31,871 nucleotides of DNA from Bacteroidales bacterium (lineage in GTDB: Bacteria; Bacteroidota; Bacteroidia; Bacteroidales; Bacteroidaceae), in contig SFPC01000010.1 of assembly GCA_004552195.1 (NCBI GenBank), forward strand, positions 1 to 31,871, in the 5' to 3' direction. Shown here piece after piece: positions 27,201-31,871 of this stretch (positions are counted from its first letter, which is position 1; every line of letters starts with the position of its first letter). A program made the position numbers and the translations under genes. A model generated the notes under the pieces. It ran no database searches, was not told where the DNA came from, and saw only the letters and a list, made by a program, of their open reading frames with translations.

Positions 27201-30200
27201 CCGCAGACGGCGCGCCGAAGCTTAAACTCGGCCGCAGCATCTTCCGCCTCAACGGCAACGCCGCCACTGTGCCGGCTGTTACCATAGGAAAGGGTGGAGG
27301 CCACTCCTTGGTGTACAACACGCTCTTCCACAGCAATATGGGACAGTCGCTCCGGGCTTACAACACCCACGTGGTGAATTGCACTTTCGCCCTCAACGGC
27401 GACAACGTGAAGTTGCAGAACGATGCTGCCGTCAGCACTACGCCCTCATGGCATTCCTGGCATTCCTCTATCCTCAACTCCCTGCTCTGGCGCAACGGTG
27501 CTGAAGATACCAAGGAGTACGACCTGCCCTCCGAATCCACCGATTACCTGAGCGGCAACGCCATCTTCGGCAAAGCATCGGTTTATCCCACTGGAACGGT
27601 GGTCAACCACGACACCGGCGTGCTCTCCATTGCCCTTTCCGGCGGAGGAAAGAACGATGCCAACCAGCCCTTGGTGGCCGACAACGCTGATGTGCTCTGC
27701 GGCCCCAACTTCATGCTTCCCCTGACCGAGGCCGTGGCCGAAAGCGACAGGGAGTTGCGCGACTTCCACCTCCGTCCCTCGGCACGCACCATCAATCAGG
27801 GAACAGATGATTTGTACAAAGCGAAAGTGGGTTTGAGCAGCGAACAAGTGGCTCTTGAACAGGATTTGGCTTCTATGCCCCGTTTTGCCGGTACGCATAT
27901 TGATAGAGGTGCTTACGAGTACCAAGGCGACCTGCAGCGCGTCATCTACGTCGACCCCACCCGTATGGTGACGGGCGATGGCACTTCTTGGGGAAATCCC
28001 TACGGCCACGGCGAACTTCAGTCGGCCATTGACCTCGCTGCCGTGTTCAGCAGCATCAACACGGGGCGGCGCGCCTACGTGTTCTGCAAGGGCGGACAGC
28101 TGACGGGTGAACGGCTCACCCCGCGTGCCGGCGTGAGCGTATTTGCCGGCATCGAACCGAACTATACGCAGGAGGCCACGGCCATGAACCAAGCAGCTGA
28201 GGGCACCGACCCTTATGCCGGCGGCTATTATGACAAGGACCTGAAGGACTATGTGACCCGCGTGTTGGGCGACCGCCCGGGCACGGTTTCCCCCTTAGCA
28301 CAGCGCACCGGCATCACCGGCGTGCAGACCGCTGGCAACTATGCCGCCATGGCCTTGCTCGACGGCTTTGACATCGCGCCCCAGCCTGCGGACGTAACCA
28401 CTCCTGTGGTGGATTTGGGTGATGATACTACGCCTCTGCCCGTCGTGTTACGCAATGCTGTGATCCACGATGTCCACAACACGGCTGTCGAAACGGCTTC
28501 CGGTGCTGCCGCTGCAGTGAGGGCGCGCGGAGGACTGCTCTACAATGTGCTGGTGCGCGACTGCTCCGCACAGGCCGACGGCGTGGCTGCCACTTTCCTC
28601 GGCAACAAGGGACGCGCGGTGAACTGTACCTTCCTCGGCACAGGCGCAACAGGCTACGCACTGGAAACGTCAAATGCCGACAACGAAACTTATCAGGTGA
28701 CCCACTGCATTACGTGGAACGAACAGCTTCCTCAGAATGATCGATTGGGACGCAAGGGCTCGTCTGCGGGTTACCAAAACTGCAATACCCTGGACGAGGG
28801 TTATCCCTTTGCCCGTTACCTCCAGGCCACTGCCGACAACCATCCGGCCAAGCCTGCTGCCTTCACCGACAAGCAGGATCTGTGGTATCAGTTGGAAGAG
28901 AAGTCGAAAAACCTCGACTTTGCCGGAACGGACATCACCGATGCTTTGTACACTTCTTTGCAGAGCGCGCTGGGGCTGACTGCCGATGAGCGTGCCATGG
29001 TCATACAATACGCCACCGACCGTGACCTGCTGGGCAATCCGCGTCTGCCGCAGTATAACCCGCTGATTGACCGGGGCTGTTACGAAACGTGGAATGTGCC
29101 CGAAGGAAAGGCGGCCAAAGCCACCTATGCCTATACGGGTGAATCCTCGCGTGGCCACTTGGCCGGAGGTCGCCGTCATCCACAGGAAGGCTCGGTGGTC
29201 TATGTGCAAAAGAACGCTTCGCTCGTGATGAGTTCCGATGATTTTAACCCGGCTTCCACTACGGCGGCGGGTCGCAACGAGGTGCTCCGCCCGGGCTACC
29301 TACTGCTGTGTGAAGGGGCATCGCTCTTCAGCGAAGGCACGGCGGTCAGTCTGGGCCATGTCGGTGTGGAACGCACGGTTGATGCCGATGCCGGTGCTTT
29401 GGTAGCATTGCCTTATGCGTTCGATTTCTCCCAAGCACGTTACATCACGTATGATGCTTCGGGCCAGGTGCAGGAGACTGTGCCCGAAGCCGCTACCGAA
29501 GTACTTTATTACGATGGCGAAGCCCGTGCCGCCTACGATTATATTGCACAATCAAAACCTGACTCGCCTTGCTGGAAACCATGTGCTACCGGCAAACGTG
29601 CCGCCTGCATGGGTGTTTGGTATCATCCCACCGCTTCAGGCACTTACCGCTTTACCGCAGCCGACGTGTCTACCACTGACGGTAGTCAGCCTGTTTATCG
29701 TGAGGGCTACTACGACGGTGCGGCCGAAGCGGCCAAGATGGTCACGCTGACACAATATGACAATCGCGATGTGGTGGGCGAGAAGCCGTATTATACCGTG
29801 GAGGAGAACATGGGGTGGAACCTCGTAGGCTCTCCCTACTTGGTCAGCGATTATGTTAGCTGGGCCGATGGTGAAACCACCGATTTTAACCCCGAAGCTT
29901 ATCCCATGAGCCTGCCGCGCTTCTTCTATACGGCAGACGCTCAGGGTAATTTCTCCGCACATCCTTCGTGGAATGCCACCAAAAAAGGCAAGGGACTTTC
30001 GCCAGCCACGGCTTTCTTTACCCAAACGACCACTCTCCAGTCTGCCGAAACGCTCCGTTTCCTTCTGCCTCATTATGCCGGCGACACACCGGTGGCTGCC
30101 GCTCCTGGCAAGGTGTTGTCGTTGACCGATGGCCTGGGTCGGAAGGACGAAGTAACGCTCCAGCCCGATGTTGACAACGAGGGTTCGGTGGCTTTCCACC

Positions 30201-30754
30201 TCGGCACGGACGGCTTGCACTGGTCACCACTTCAGCCGGGACTGCCACAACTCTATGCCGCGACGGCGCAGGGTACACCGTTGGCGTGGGCAGCTTCCGT
30301 TCCTGTGGGCACAGCCATCCCCCTCGGACTGAATAGCGGTGCCGGCGGTCTCTGTAAGTTGGGCTTGCCCGAACCCGAAGCTTTTGCCGACTTCACGCAC
30401 GTTTGGCTGACGGACAAAGTGACGGGGCTGGTTACGGACTTGAAACACGATGTTTATACGGTGCCGCTCGAAGCAGGCGAAGCAACGGACATTCGTTTCA
30501 CGGTACAGTTTGGCGGTGTCACCCCGAACTCCGGTGCCAGTGGTGAACAAGCACTCTACCAAATCACTGCCCGTCAGGGCTACATACACATAGAAGGACT
30601 ATTAGGCGGTGAGAACATTGCCGTCTACGATGCTTCGGGTCGCCTCCAGCTCAGCGACCACGCCCGCACCAACCATTATGCCGCGCCCTTCTTGCCGGGC
30701 AACTATGTGGTCAAGGTGGAAGGCTACAGCCGCAAGGTGCTGGTGATGCCGTAG
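18218..30754 (+). CDS. Giant (4178-residue) secreted adhesin-like protein: seven right-handed beta-helix modules and T9SS sorting domain
   Basis: The ATG at 18218 gives a classical signal peptide ending in AAHA before QLVRYVTTRG. The body consists of seven modules that open with a strand such as RYVTTRG, TLFVDP, VFYVTP, TYYVTG, RLFVVK, LWVSTQ or VIYVDP, often with GxSW and a following LQxAI helix. Most then continue through Asn- and Gly-rich rungs (GGG-IY, NC-I--N). They close with a capping motif such as DIGAYEYN, DLGVYEYQ, RGAYEYQ or RGCYETW. Approximate residues are 25-545, 569-1003, 1016-1540, 1565-2024, 2035-2760, 2780-3230 and 3241-3620. Beta-helix repeats with this cap occur in surface adhesins and polymorphic outer-membrane-type proteins. 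The last 65 residues (YIHIEGLLGGENIAVYD, YVVKVEGYSRKVLVMP) form a T9SS C-terminal domain. It lies 83 bases after the fimbrial lipoprotein. No catalytic motif was found. Module 3 is AT-rich compared with its neighbours. Confidence 0.9.
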   Translation: MRYRKLHIPFLFFLLSLFVQAAHAQLVRYVTTRGTYAGDGLSWATAKNNLQDAINDLHNYMQQKGISEGGRIYVAQGKYVPTESTEQAGGGVLFTSFKMYAGISVYGGYKGDESGDALEPDNRPLKGGATKPWEMKYQTILSGNHSSTQTVFQWDPTNKKEVYTTSFPGNSYHVVWFATNGLDDKNRAKPLGGTSLLDGCIIEDGNASNRSVETMRVHTAFGAGIYMTAGAKVDRCIVRHNESTRRGGGIYLDNGGEVDRCYIYANQCLGIGIVAGYGGGVCVDDEGKVLRSLIHNNVARIGGGACLSAETVHQKAEENAIGVNTSDCFNPALAGSVVSNNTSTTEAGGVFMYKGGQMNHNTIVRNKCTGPNVIISGRRYGRSAGVYVDKAAMITNSVLWGGQVDANSDVQYASYTVESTELLYPYISYTAVSNHDLADWTSTSKLEVLALGTKNTATSSTDNQYYPRFLAATSGIDPDNIKPGVEADNATATPTPETRWMPAGFSPLREHGVQIVDITTYDRALISHLTTDMNGNTYAARTTIGAYVPTKNTYTPRLLPSVEPGESGDVLTLFVDPNRNLTTLSGEENVGHSWEKPLGNINDALSWFNENKGKTVKFYADATTTTLTTTTINNDTKLQVLVKAGTCTTAGSYFSSRMRSSSIRMYNNARLYGGYPADATGTSRDGRNPSENLTTISANIINNGYEFNTCHILGFNDASNAIVDGFRLSYACSLPNEELNNSVDTSSPIYFIPALKDGGAIVIQNAVGNYGSMTNNKVRNCILSNCTSNQGAAIFVQSSRPEVKISLDVENCIIHNNTATTTTTPAAVWVESESGTGGAVTVNFNHCDFLKNVGYGLYVKGGNATVKLDNSVVWANASAAMDRSENLAEAANAGKVRTWMKENGGNLSGSYNFFDTGTSTTGFTNSQSTLTYVDDVTNYTYPIFVNPTKNIGATQEGDLTKYGGHVNFMPRNMNPIVNAAVTSNMAATDLTSVVTRSYGGAADVGAVENTFLPENGNVFYVTPTGAGRKDGSSWSNAIAGNEVYDLTTKKSLGIQTTADAYLTGTYKETSVSTSGFWDSGSGNTINTDKKGKLTVSITNNRYERYISGLQFAVETASSVSSSADKKEVWIAGGTYTDYKGYVIRDKIIVYGGFPDFGTPGMDERHPLLSTSIPVSKTNQNLESQIAHYETILQISSTESVKNNENFVSPADWLRNESSVIRRPVLRQPDVCLPTYGPAKSGKLPESNNGTYASNTYRFPGAENGKTDANYVEYEGAVWDGFTIQNGYIVNYYANRDGGAGVRMFRGVTLRNSVVKRNMNYSTRNRGGGVYCDGSNSVVENCFIFNNNAEGSGEDFYGGGMYMIVGTGFNLLVTRNYATSNGGGLFIENATFYNNTVAYNNSQGCGGIYQWSGDYLTPSLDIFNCLLYGNNHKAIDSKLSGTKFNTNFKAVMNCYIQTAENLDSKFSIYNKIGNSNYLGTGTALDNPFDKGENAVTALDFSLSSASKCINSGLNDPNNVTLPETDVDFTARIQDCTVDIGAYEYNGAYDIVPTSGKAADGITPTATYYVTGPGDGTASAQNPANAACMQKLQKVLDAAGRYKFTNPGTQVIVKLARVAGGGYAPSRSYVTEKNNTEADNPRTYSLMVPRGVEVWGGYLEDFEEDQRDVITNSTLLTGAYTSDGQNVNCYHVVTFTDNLFDEDGELIGNGHTTTSYNGITDPTLNPALSTASTKLDAKKDRAILDGLYIEDGDAEGEITTSSEADINRYGGAAIVPDYAHVRNCILRNNTAANGGGALFLQEGALVSGCILTDNSAEKGGAIYVQQNTIANFDPTKWDYIRNFAHIISCTISDNEATSSGGGLWFNNNVRVNSSVLWNNKSNNAANVNGQTDPFSTQAESNTSVFYPFSYSAVENIRMAGMNNISVSTTNEKGVRFVSRANKDGNDYYYLQHYSVLARSGMSQQDYTNIRISQPAETDMRFYFPTLEAEDMAGNSRTTYNLDESGKQLDTPGVKDFVEIGARAYNGPLLVTPTADNLITRLFVVKPEDIDEDIFEAMSTSSYTKGKPFVEGCSFAFPMQKLDDALLYVQTARKTLGDTEVNGTKVKDTKFEIFVSRGTYYPYRTVTGQYSYSRGNTFLVPEGVSIFGGLRDDLADGTNTDSYFYTSTDTNQNLTLTATITVNGSTTTRNFTLKGETTENILRARELEDLNHNSLKEPWEMKYQTILSGKSVNSETADNVYHVITCIADEDYVGTLPTPTNTTGTPNIDNHTREHTGVPILLDGLQIMDGKALGYDAASVANAYSYYKGGGVLVDGNWQKPTSGSWNANGTVDTSDEIHSRSTDPAAVGKRCIPLVVRNCEFTNNRAGAGGAIYSNGVVEIFSSNFAQNASKQRDEVADLPETSTKYNGNGGAIYSTYVLSAINTIFANNEAGLVEETADLNNLTDKGSRGGAVFHGATAGYGSLQLVNCNFVRNQALSYPAIYLCYPNRGDVNMSDNPHKVVNSIFWGNEITPDCTISGTEKQVNFVCSYWNRVPTDGAMAEDPSVFTDARLSADGITPGIGENLWFCAYEEGRGCVPRMDDRGTIDYRTISYKLNEYIPNLFKTGTYWENGDSGTPVEKNFDNNGTKYIWVTNNIYLSDENNALNGPNFVNPSLGPGVNNYLPSADWMMSRQNNLTDNGWSRIQQHIQLNDVTQNYDCSFVTDAGDYIAQGIYADTRNNRKDNNYIKMPIGNEKYMEFTDGSPMFRISKDPNPSQNQTYIDLGVYEYQHIQLNPKKGDETDVLWVSTQEKPENGVADGSSWRQPTSDMQRAIETLLASRNNHHKQINVIEGNYSPIYTIDGYMAFTINSGSLNAAATLPLVKDRPGGEFDGNLGVKSLTILGGWSKDVENLYNAETYPTTWEMAGRSGVAMDKMSTLLRIVDAHNWYNVGSYASRISATDNTQRVIPITIDGITFQNVYGNKTDEGAAIYYSDQYQFSDPTERDETKHSGVLAAASADGAPKLKLGRSIFRLNGNAATVPAVTIGKGGGHSLVYNTLFHSNMGQSLRAYNTHVVNCTFALNGDNVKLQNDAAVSTTPSWHSWHSSILNSLLWRNGAEDTKEYDLPSESTDYLSGNAIFGKASVYPTGTVVNHDTGVLSIALSGGGKNDANQPLVADNADVLCGPNFMLPLTEAVAESDRELRDFHLRPSARTINQGTDDLYKAKVGLSSEQVALEQDLASMPRFAGTHIDRGAYEYQGDLQRVIYVDPTRMVTGDGTSWGNPYGHGELQSAIDLAAVFSSINTGRRAYVFCKGGQLTGERLTPRAGVSVFAGIEPNYTQEATAMNQAAEGTDPYAGGYYDKDLKDYVTRVLGDRPGTVSPLAQRTGITGVQTAGNYAAMALLDGFDIAPQPADVTTPVVDLGDDTTPLPVVLRNAVIHDVHNTAVETASGAAAAVRARGGLLYNVLVRDCSAQADGVAATFLGNKGRAVNCTFLGTGATGYALETSNADNETYQVTHCITWNEQLPQNDRLGRKGSSAGYQNCNTLDEGYPFARYLQATADNHPAKPAAFTDKQDLWYQLEEKSKNLDFAGTDITDALYTSLQSALGLTADERAMVIQYATDRDLLGNPRLPQYNPLIDRGCYETWNVPEGKAAKATYAYTGESSRGHLAGGRRHPQEGSVVYVQKNASLVMSSDDFNPASTTAAGRNEVLRPGYLLLCEGASLFSEGTAVSLGHVGVERTVDADAGALVALPYAFDFSQARYITYDASGQVQETVPEAATEVLYYDGEARAAYDYIAQSKPDSPCWKPCATGKRAACMGVWYHPTASGTYRFTAADVSTTDGSQPVYREGYYDGAAEAAKMVTLTQYDNRDVVGEKPYYTVEENMGWNLVGSPYLVSDYVSWADGETTDFNPEAYPMSLPRFFYTADAQGNFSAHPSWNATKKGKGLSPATAFFTQTTTLQSAETLRFLLPHYAGDTPVAAAPGKVLSLTDGLGRKDEVTLQPDVDNEGSVAFHLGTDGLHWSPLQPGLPQLYAATAQGTPLAWAASVPVGTAIPLGLNSGAGGLCKLGLPEPEAFADFTHVWLTDKVTGLVTDLKHDVYTVPLEAGEATDIRFTVQFGGVTPNSGASGEQALYQITARQGYIHIEGLLGGENIAVYDASGRLQLSDHARTNHYAAPFLPGNYVVKVEGYSRKVLVMP

Positions 30755-30777
30755 CGGAGAGAGCAGGAAAGGCTGGG

Positions 30778-30830
30778 AAACCGGAGTTTCCGGGTTATCT
30801 GGATTTTCGGATAATCCGGACTTTCCGGAA
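30778..30830. repeat. 9-bp CCGGA repeat array upstream of the four-helix-bundle gene
   Basis: About six units of the form NNTCCGGAN follow each other from 30778 (AAACCGGAG, TTTCCGGGT, TATCTGGAT, an 8-base TTTCGGAT, AATCCGGAC, TTTCCGGAA). The unit TTTCCGGAA is nearly self-complementary, so the array can fold in many ways. The rest of the 177-base gap after the giant gene shows two short A-runs and no clear terminator. Confidence 0.7.
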
Positions 30831-30931
30831 AACCCAAAAAATCAGCGCTTTCCTCTAAAAAAACGCAGCGGAATGCGCTTGCTTCCAGAGTAATCCATAT
30901 ATTCGCGCCTTATTAAACATTAACGCGCCCT

Positions 30932-31672
30932 ATGGAAAACAGGAGCAAGAACATTCCGCTGCAACACTATTCCGACGGCACCCCGAGTGTGATGCGTAAG
31001 CCTACTGTCTACCAGGAACTTCACTTCTACCGCAAGAGCGATGTGCTGGTGCAGCTGACAAAAGCCTTCTGCGAACGCTTCCTGCCACACTACGGCGACC
31101 GCACCGTAGACCAGATGGTACAGGCGGCACGCTCCGTCAAGCAAAACATTGTAGAAGGGTTCACTGACGGACAAACGTCGTTTGAAGTAGAGATGAAACT
31201 TCTGGGGATTGCCAAAGGCAGCAACAAAGAACTGTTAGAGGACTACCAAGATTATATCAAACAGCACGGCATACCAGAATGGGCCAAGGATAACCTCACG
31301 AGGTATAACAAAATGAGAGATTTCTGCCGGGCGCACAGTGACGAACGCGACTACCGCCGCTTCTTTGCTATGTGGAGCGATGAGGAAATGGCCAACCTCG
31401 CCATCTGCCTTTGTCACATGGTAGACAAGGCCCTGACTACATTCTTGGCCAAGCGCGACCGCGAATTTGTAGAAGAAGGCGGCATTAGGGAGCGCATGAC
31501 AGCTGCACGCTTGGATATGCGCGGCACGCAAAAACAGATTATTGCTCAGCAAGAGCAAGAAATCTCCCAGCTCAAAGCGAAGATTGCCTCACAGCAACGA
31601 GAAATAGAGGCGTTGAGGGCGAAGTTAGCGGGGAAGGCCGGAGAGGCTGAAGAGCCCGGAGAACCCGGATAG
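30932..31672 (+). CDS. Four-helix-bundle protein with suffix domain and C-terminal coiled coil
   Basis: The 246-residue product begins after the ATG at 30932. About residues 27-135 form the four-helix-bundle family related to the 23S rRNA intervening-sequence protein and to the Avd proteins of diversity-generating retroelements: YRKSDVLVQLTKAFCERF, QMVQAARSVKQNIVEGF and FEVEMKLLGIAKGSNKELLEDY, the last with the typical G-x-x-K-GS pattern. The following region (about 140-205) fits the Bacteroidales four-helix-bundle suffix domain. Residues about 208-235 are a heptad-patterned coiled coil (QEQEISQLKAKIASQQREIE). The last residues (EAEEPGEPG) are encoded inside a 9-bp repeat array that continues past the stop. 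No rRNA gene or reverse transcriptase is present in the window, so the usual partners are absent. Function unknown; nucleic-acid binding is suggested by the family. Confidence 0.85.
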   Translation: MENRSKNIPLQHYSDGTPSVMRKPTVYQELHFYRKSDVLVQLTKAFCERFLPHYGDRTVDQMVQAARSVKQNIVEGFTDGQTSFEVEMKLLGIAKGSNKELLEDYQDYIKQHGIPEWAKDNLTRYNKMRDFCRAHSDERDYRRFFAMWSDEEMANLAICLCHMVDKALTTFLAKRDREFVEEGGIRERMTAARLDMRGTQKQIIAQQEQEISQLKAKIASQQREIEALRAKLAGKAGEAEEPGEPG

Positions 31673-31760
31673 TCCGGATTATCCGGAAAACCCGGAAAAG
31701 CCGGAATATCCGGAATATCCGGATTATCCGGACTTTCCGGACTTTCCGGACTTTCCGGAA
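31653..31760. repeat. 9-bp CCGGA repeat array overlapping the end of the four-helix-bundle gene
   Basis: Twelve uninterrupted 9-bp units of the form NNNCCGGAN start every nine bases from 31653 to 31752, from AGCCCGGAG to TTTCCGGAA, with TTTCCGGAC in tandem near the end. Two more degenerate units precede (31635, 31644). The first two to three units are coding (EPGEPG) and include the stop codon; the rest is intergenic. The same unit makes up the array at 30778-30830, so the gene is bracketed. Confidence 0.85.
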
Positions 31761-31773
31761 TACTCCTCCGCCC

Positions 31774-31871
31774 TCACTGATACACCACGGCATAGCGGTT
31801 GCCCAAGCGGCGATGCTGCTTCTCCGCTCCCAAGCGGCGGAGAAGCTTACCCATCCGCATGGCGGTGATGC
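31774..31871 (-). CDS. C-terminal fragment of a minus-strand gene, possibly VirE/DUF3874-like
   Basis: A frame open to the right edge ends at a TGA at 31774-31776 and gives 31 residues, ITAMRMGKLLRRLGAEK then QHRRLGNRYAVVYQ. The GKLLRRLG-x-x-K-x-x-R-x-x-G-x-x-Y pattern resembles the short winged-helix-like end of VirE/DUF3874 primase-type proteins of Bacteroidales. With so little sequence this is only a guess. Clean composition and the distance of 13 bases from the repeat array support a real gene end. Confidence 0.4.
   Translation of the reverse strand, partial: ITAMRMGKLLRRLGAEKQHRRLGNRYAVVYQ

Noticed and set aside
30932..31672. Avd gene of a diversity-generating retroelement
   Set aside because: The family is related, but no reverse transcriptase, template repeat or variable repeat was seen in the window, and the suffix domain plus coiled coil differ from Avd.
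31572..31793. 73-codon minus-strand frame with Arg-rich repeats
   Set aside because: The R-x-x pattern is just the 9-bp CCGGA array read in reverse, and it overlaps the well-supported four-helix-bundle gene.

Overview
The window looks like a chromosomal segment of a Bacteroidales bacterium, most likely Prevotella or a close relative. The reasons are: promoter-like TAnnTTTG boxes instead of sigma70 boxes, no Shine-Dalgarno sequences, Mfa1/Mfa2-type fimbrial lipoproteins with DUF3575 and DUF3868 partners, and two very large secreted proteins ending in the C-terminal sorting domain of the type IX secretion system (T9SS). Taxonomy is inferred from gene families only.

Left part (1-10.5 kb, all minus strand). 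The left edge cuts a secreted DUF4886 (SGNH-hydrolase-like) gene. An 870-bp gene-poor stretch with several repeat types follows. Next come a 61-codon small gene and, just upstream of it, a 1771-residue multidomain GH89 alpha-N-acetylglucosaminidase. This pair is preceded by a tandem 64-bp repeat whose copies each carry a TAnnTTTG box. A second transcription unit reads lipoprotein, cca (CCA-adding enzyme), HD-domain protein, and a truncated PD-(D/E)XK nuclease with a substituted catalytic Asp.

Middle (10.3-11.7 kb). This divergent intergenic region holds the most unusual DNA in the window. Two identical 22-bp sites (7-bp inverted arms around an 8-bp spacer) lie 692 bp apart. They bound a segment whose ends are 18-bp inverted repeats, as expected of a small integrated cassette or a non-autonomous element. 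The segment contains a 21-bp tandem repeat array related to another one near position 780.

Right part (11.7-30.8 kb, plus strand). This is a fimbrial operon: DUF3575 protein, DUF3868/OmpA-like protein, Mfa1-like major fimbrillin lipoprotein, Mfa2-like anchor, a further fimbria-associated lipoprotein, and then a 4178-residue protein. The giant protein is built of seven right-handed beta-helix modules and a T9SS C-terminal domain. I infer that it is the surface or tip adhesin partnered with the fimbria. Its third module is clearly AT-richer than the rest, which suggests domain replacement by recombination.

Right edge (30.8-31.9 kb). A four-helix-bundle-suffix protein gene is bracketed by two arrays of the same 9-bp unit centred on CCGGA; the downstream array runs into its coding sequence. 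A 31-codon C-terminal fragment of a further minus-strand gene closes the window. No rRNA, tRNA or CRISPR array was seen.
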